DNA of 64,000 bases from Bacillus mycoides (lineage in GTDB: Bacteria > Bacillota > Bacilli > Bacillales > Bacillaceae_G), in NCBI RefSeq assembly GCF_018742245.1, contig NZ_CP036132.1, positions 1,049,001-1,113,000 on the forward strand, read 5' to 3'. Shown piece by piece: positions 63,443 through 64,000 of the stretch. A program made the translations under genes and the position numbers. Under the pieces are notes generated by a model. It was not told the origin of the DNA. It saw nothing but the letters and a program-made list of their open reading frames with translations, and made no database searches. How positions within the stretch are numbered: position 1 is the first letter of the stretch; each line of letters begins with the position of its first letter.

Positions 63443-64000
63443 ATGAAAGATATTGTATGTAAAGAGTTAATAAGTTTTAAGTCTATTGTTGAAGCCTATC
63501 AATTTAAACAAATGAGTTTGGATTATAAACAAAATGTAATGTTACTCGTACAAGACAAGCAGAATCGACCTTGTATGATTTATTTGGATAAAAATAGTGA
63601 AAATATAAGTACATTCAATTTAAACGTAAATATTAATGTTGAATCTGTGCGATGTATACAACGAATCGGAGAGAAATGGTTACTTATATTTAATTACGAA
63701 GATGATAATGCAGTCATTTATAATCCGGACGGAAGTGAACATTGTAAGTTTTATGCTGGAGAAGGGATTCAAGATTGTCAGGTTGATGTGAATGAAGAGA
63801 TATGGGTTAGCTATTGTGATGAAGGAGTTTTTGGAGAGTCCTCGATTGGAGCAAACGGGATAGTTGCTTTTGACTCTACAGGTCACTTGATTTTTAATAA
63901 TTATGATCAATATGTAGAAAGGTTTAATGTACCTCCTATAGATGATTGTTATGCAATGAACGTTATAGATGGAGACGTTTGGCTCTATTATTATTCAGAA
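63443..64000 (+). CDS. Partial paralogue of the beta-rich protein, open at window end
   Basis: The frame from ATG 63443 stays open for 186 codons to the last base. VIYNPDGSEHCKFYAGEGIQ, EEIWVSYCDEGVFG and GIVAFDSTGHLIFNNYDQY align in pattern with the gene at 62350 (DEKGNIIAAYYLGIGI; VLVGYSEEGIF; GLAIFSKNGDLI). GAGAGGG lies 11 bases upstream. Its leader repeats sequence from 53270-53322. The end is outside the window. Confidence 0.68.
   Translation, partial: MKDIVCKELISFKSIVEAYQFKQMSLDYKQNVMLLVQDKQNRPCMIYLDKNSENISTFNLNVNINVESVRCIQRIGEKWLLIFNYEDDNAVIYNPDGSEHCKFYAGEGIQDCQVDVNEEIWVSYCDEGVFGESSIGANGIVAFDSTGHLIFNNYDQYVERFNVPPIDDCYAMNVIDGDVWLYYYSE

Overview
The window is chromosomal DNA of a low-GC Gram-positive spore former, almost certainly a member of the Bacillus cereus group. 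The grounds are strong GGAGG-type ribosome sites with frequent GTG/TTG starts, a YjcZ-like spore peptide, a bcr1 repeat (confined to this group) with its TTTAT target duplication, and gene order shared with Bacillus subtilis: hmoB-pbpF-hemE-hemH-hemY, yhgD-yhgE, yhfH-yhfI-lplJ and lcfB. I see no rRNA, tRNA or CRISPR array.

Layout. 1-2.1 kb: a FUSC-type membrane protein, then a short patch with IS231-like ends around a CopZ-like zinc/iron-sulfur domain gene. 2.2-5.1 kb: the lutABC L-lactate oxidation operon. 5.1-12.5 kb: a YjcZ peptide, a TetR regulator with a clear operator, and two copies of a PH-domain membrane gene pair (YdbS/YdbT-like) around a DUF975 protein and small genes. 12.5-18.9 kb: haem block with the monooxygenase hmoB, penicillin-binding protein pbpF and the hemEHY operon. 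18.9-26.8 kb: a DUF4026-like protein, a secreted nuclease-like protein, an ABC-2-like permease and a BlaI/M56 regulator-sensor pair. 27-30.5 kb: a TetR gene and yhgE, with three matching operator-like palindromes. 30.5-36.3 kb: small accessory genes, including a DUF2087 gene broken by bcr1 and a broken duplicate of a PH-domain gene next to an acetyltransferase. 36.3-45.3 kb: yhfI-lplJ, lcfB and a complete sulfate ABC transporter operon behind an attenuator-like leader.

45.3-64 kb is accessory. It starts with a 2,218-residue secreted Rhs/WapA-type polymorphic toxin and a directly following gene that is probably its cognate immunity gene. About eleven further small genes follow on the same strand, plus at least five remnants: 3' gene ends, a nonsense-broken gene and a chimera of Rhs core with immunity sequence. 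One gene is a recognisable Imm44 member, and others look like DUF6882, DUF7660 and leucine-rich proteins. This looks like the growing and decaying immunity bank expected downstream of a contact-dependent toxin locus; several members belong to no family I can name.

How the genes work together: lutABC oxidises lactate; hemEHY with hmoB covers late haem synthesis (coproporphyrin branch) and haem degradation; lplJ and lcfB scavenge lipoate and activate fatty acids; the sulfate transporter feeds cysteine synthesis; the wapA region serves competition between related strains. Function assignments rest on motifs and gene order read by eye; no database search was run.
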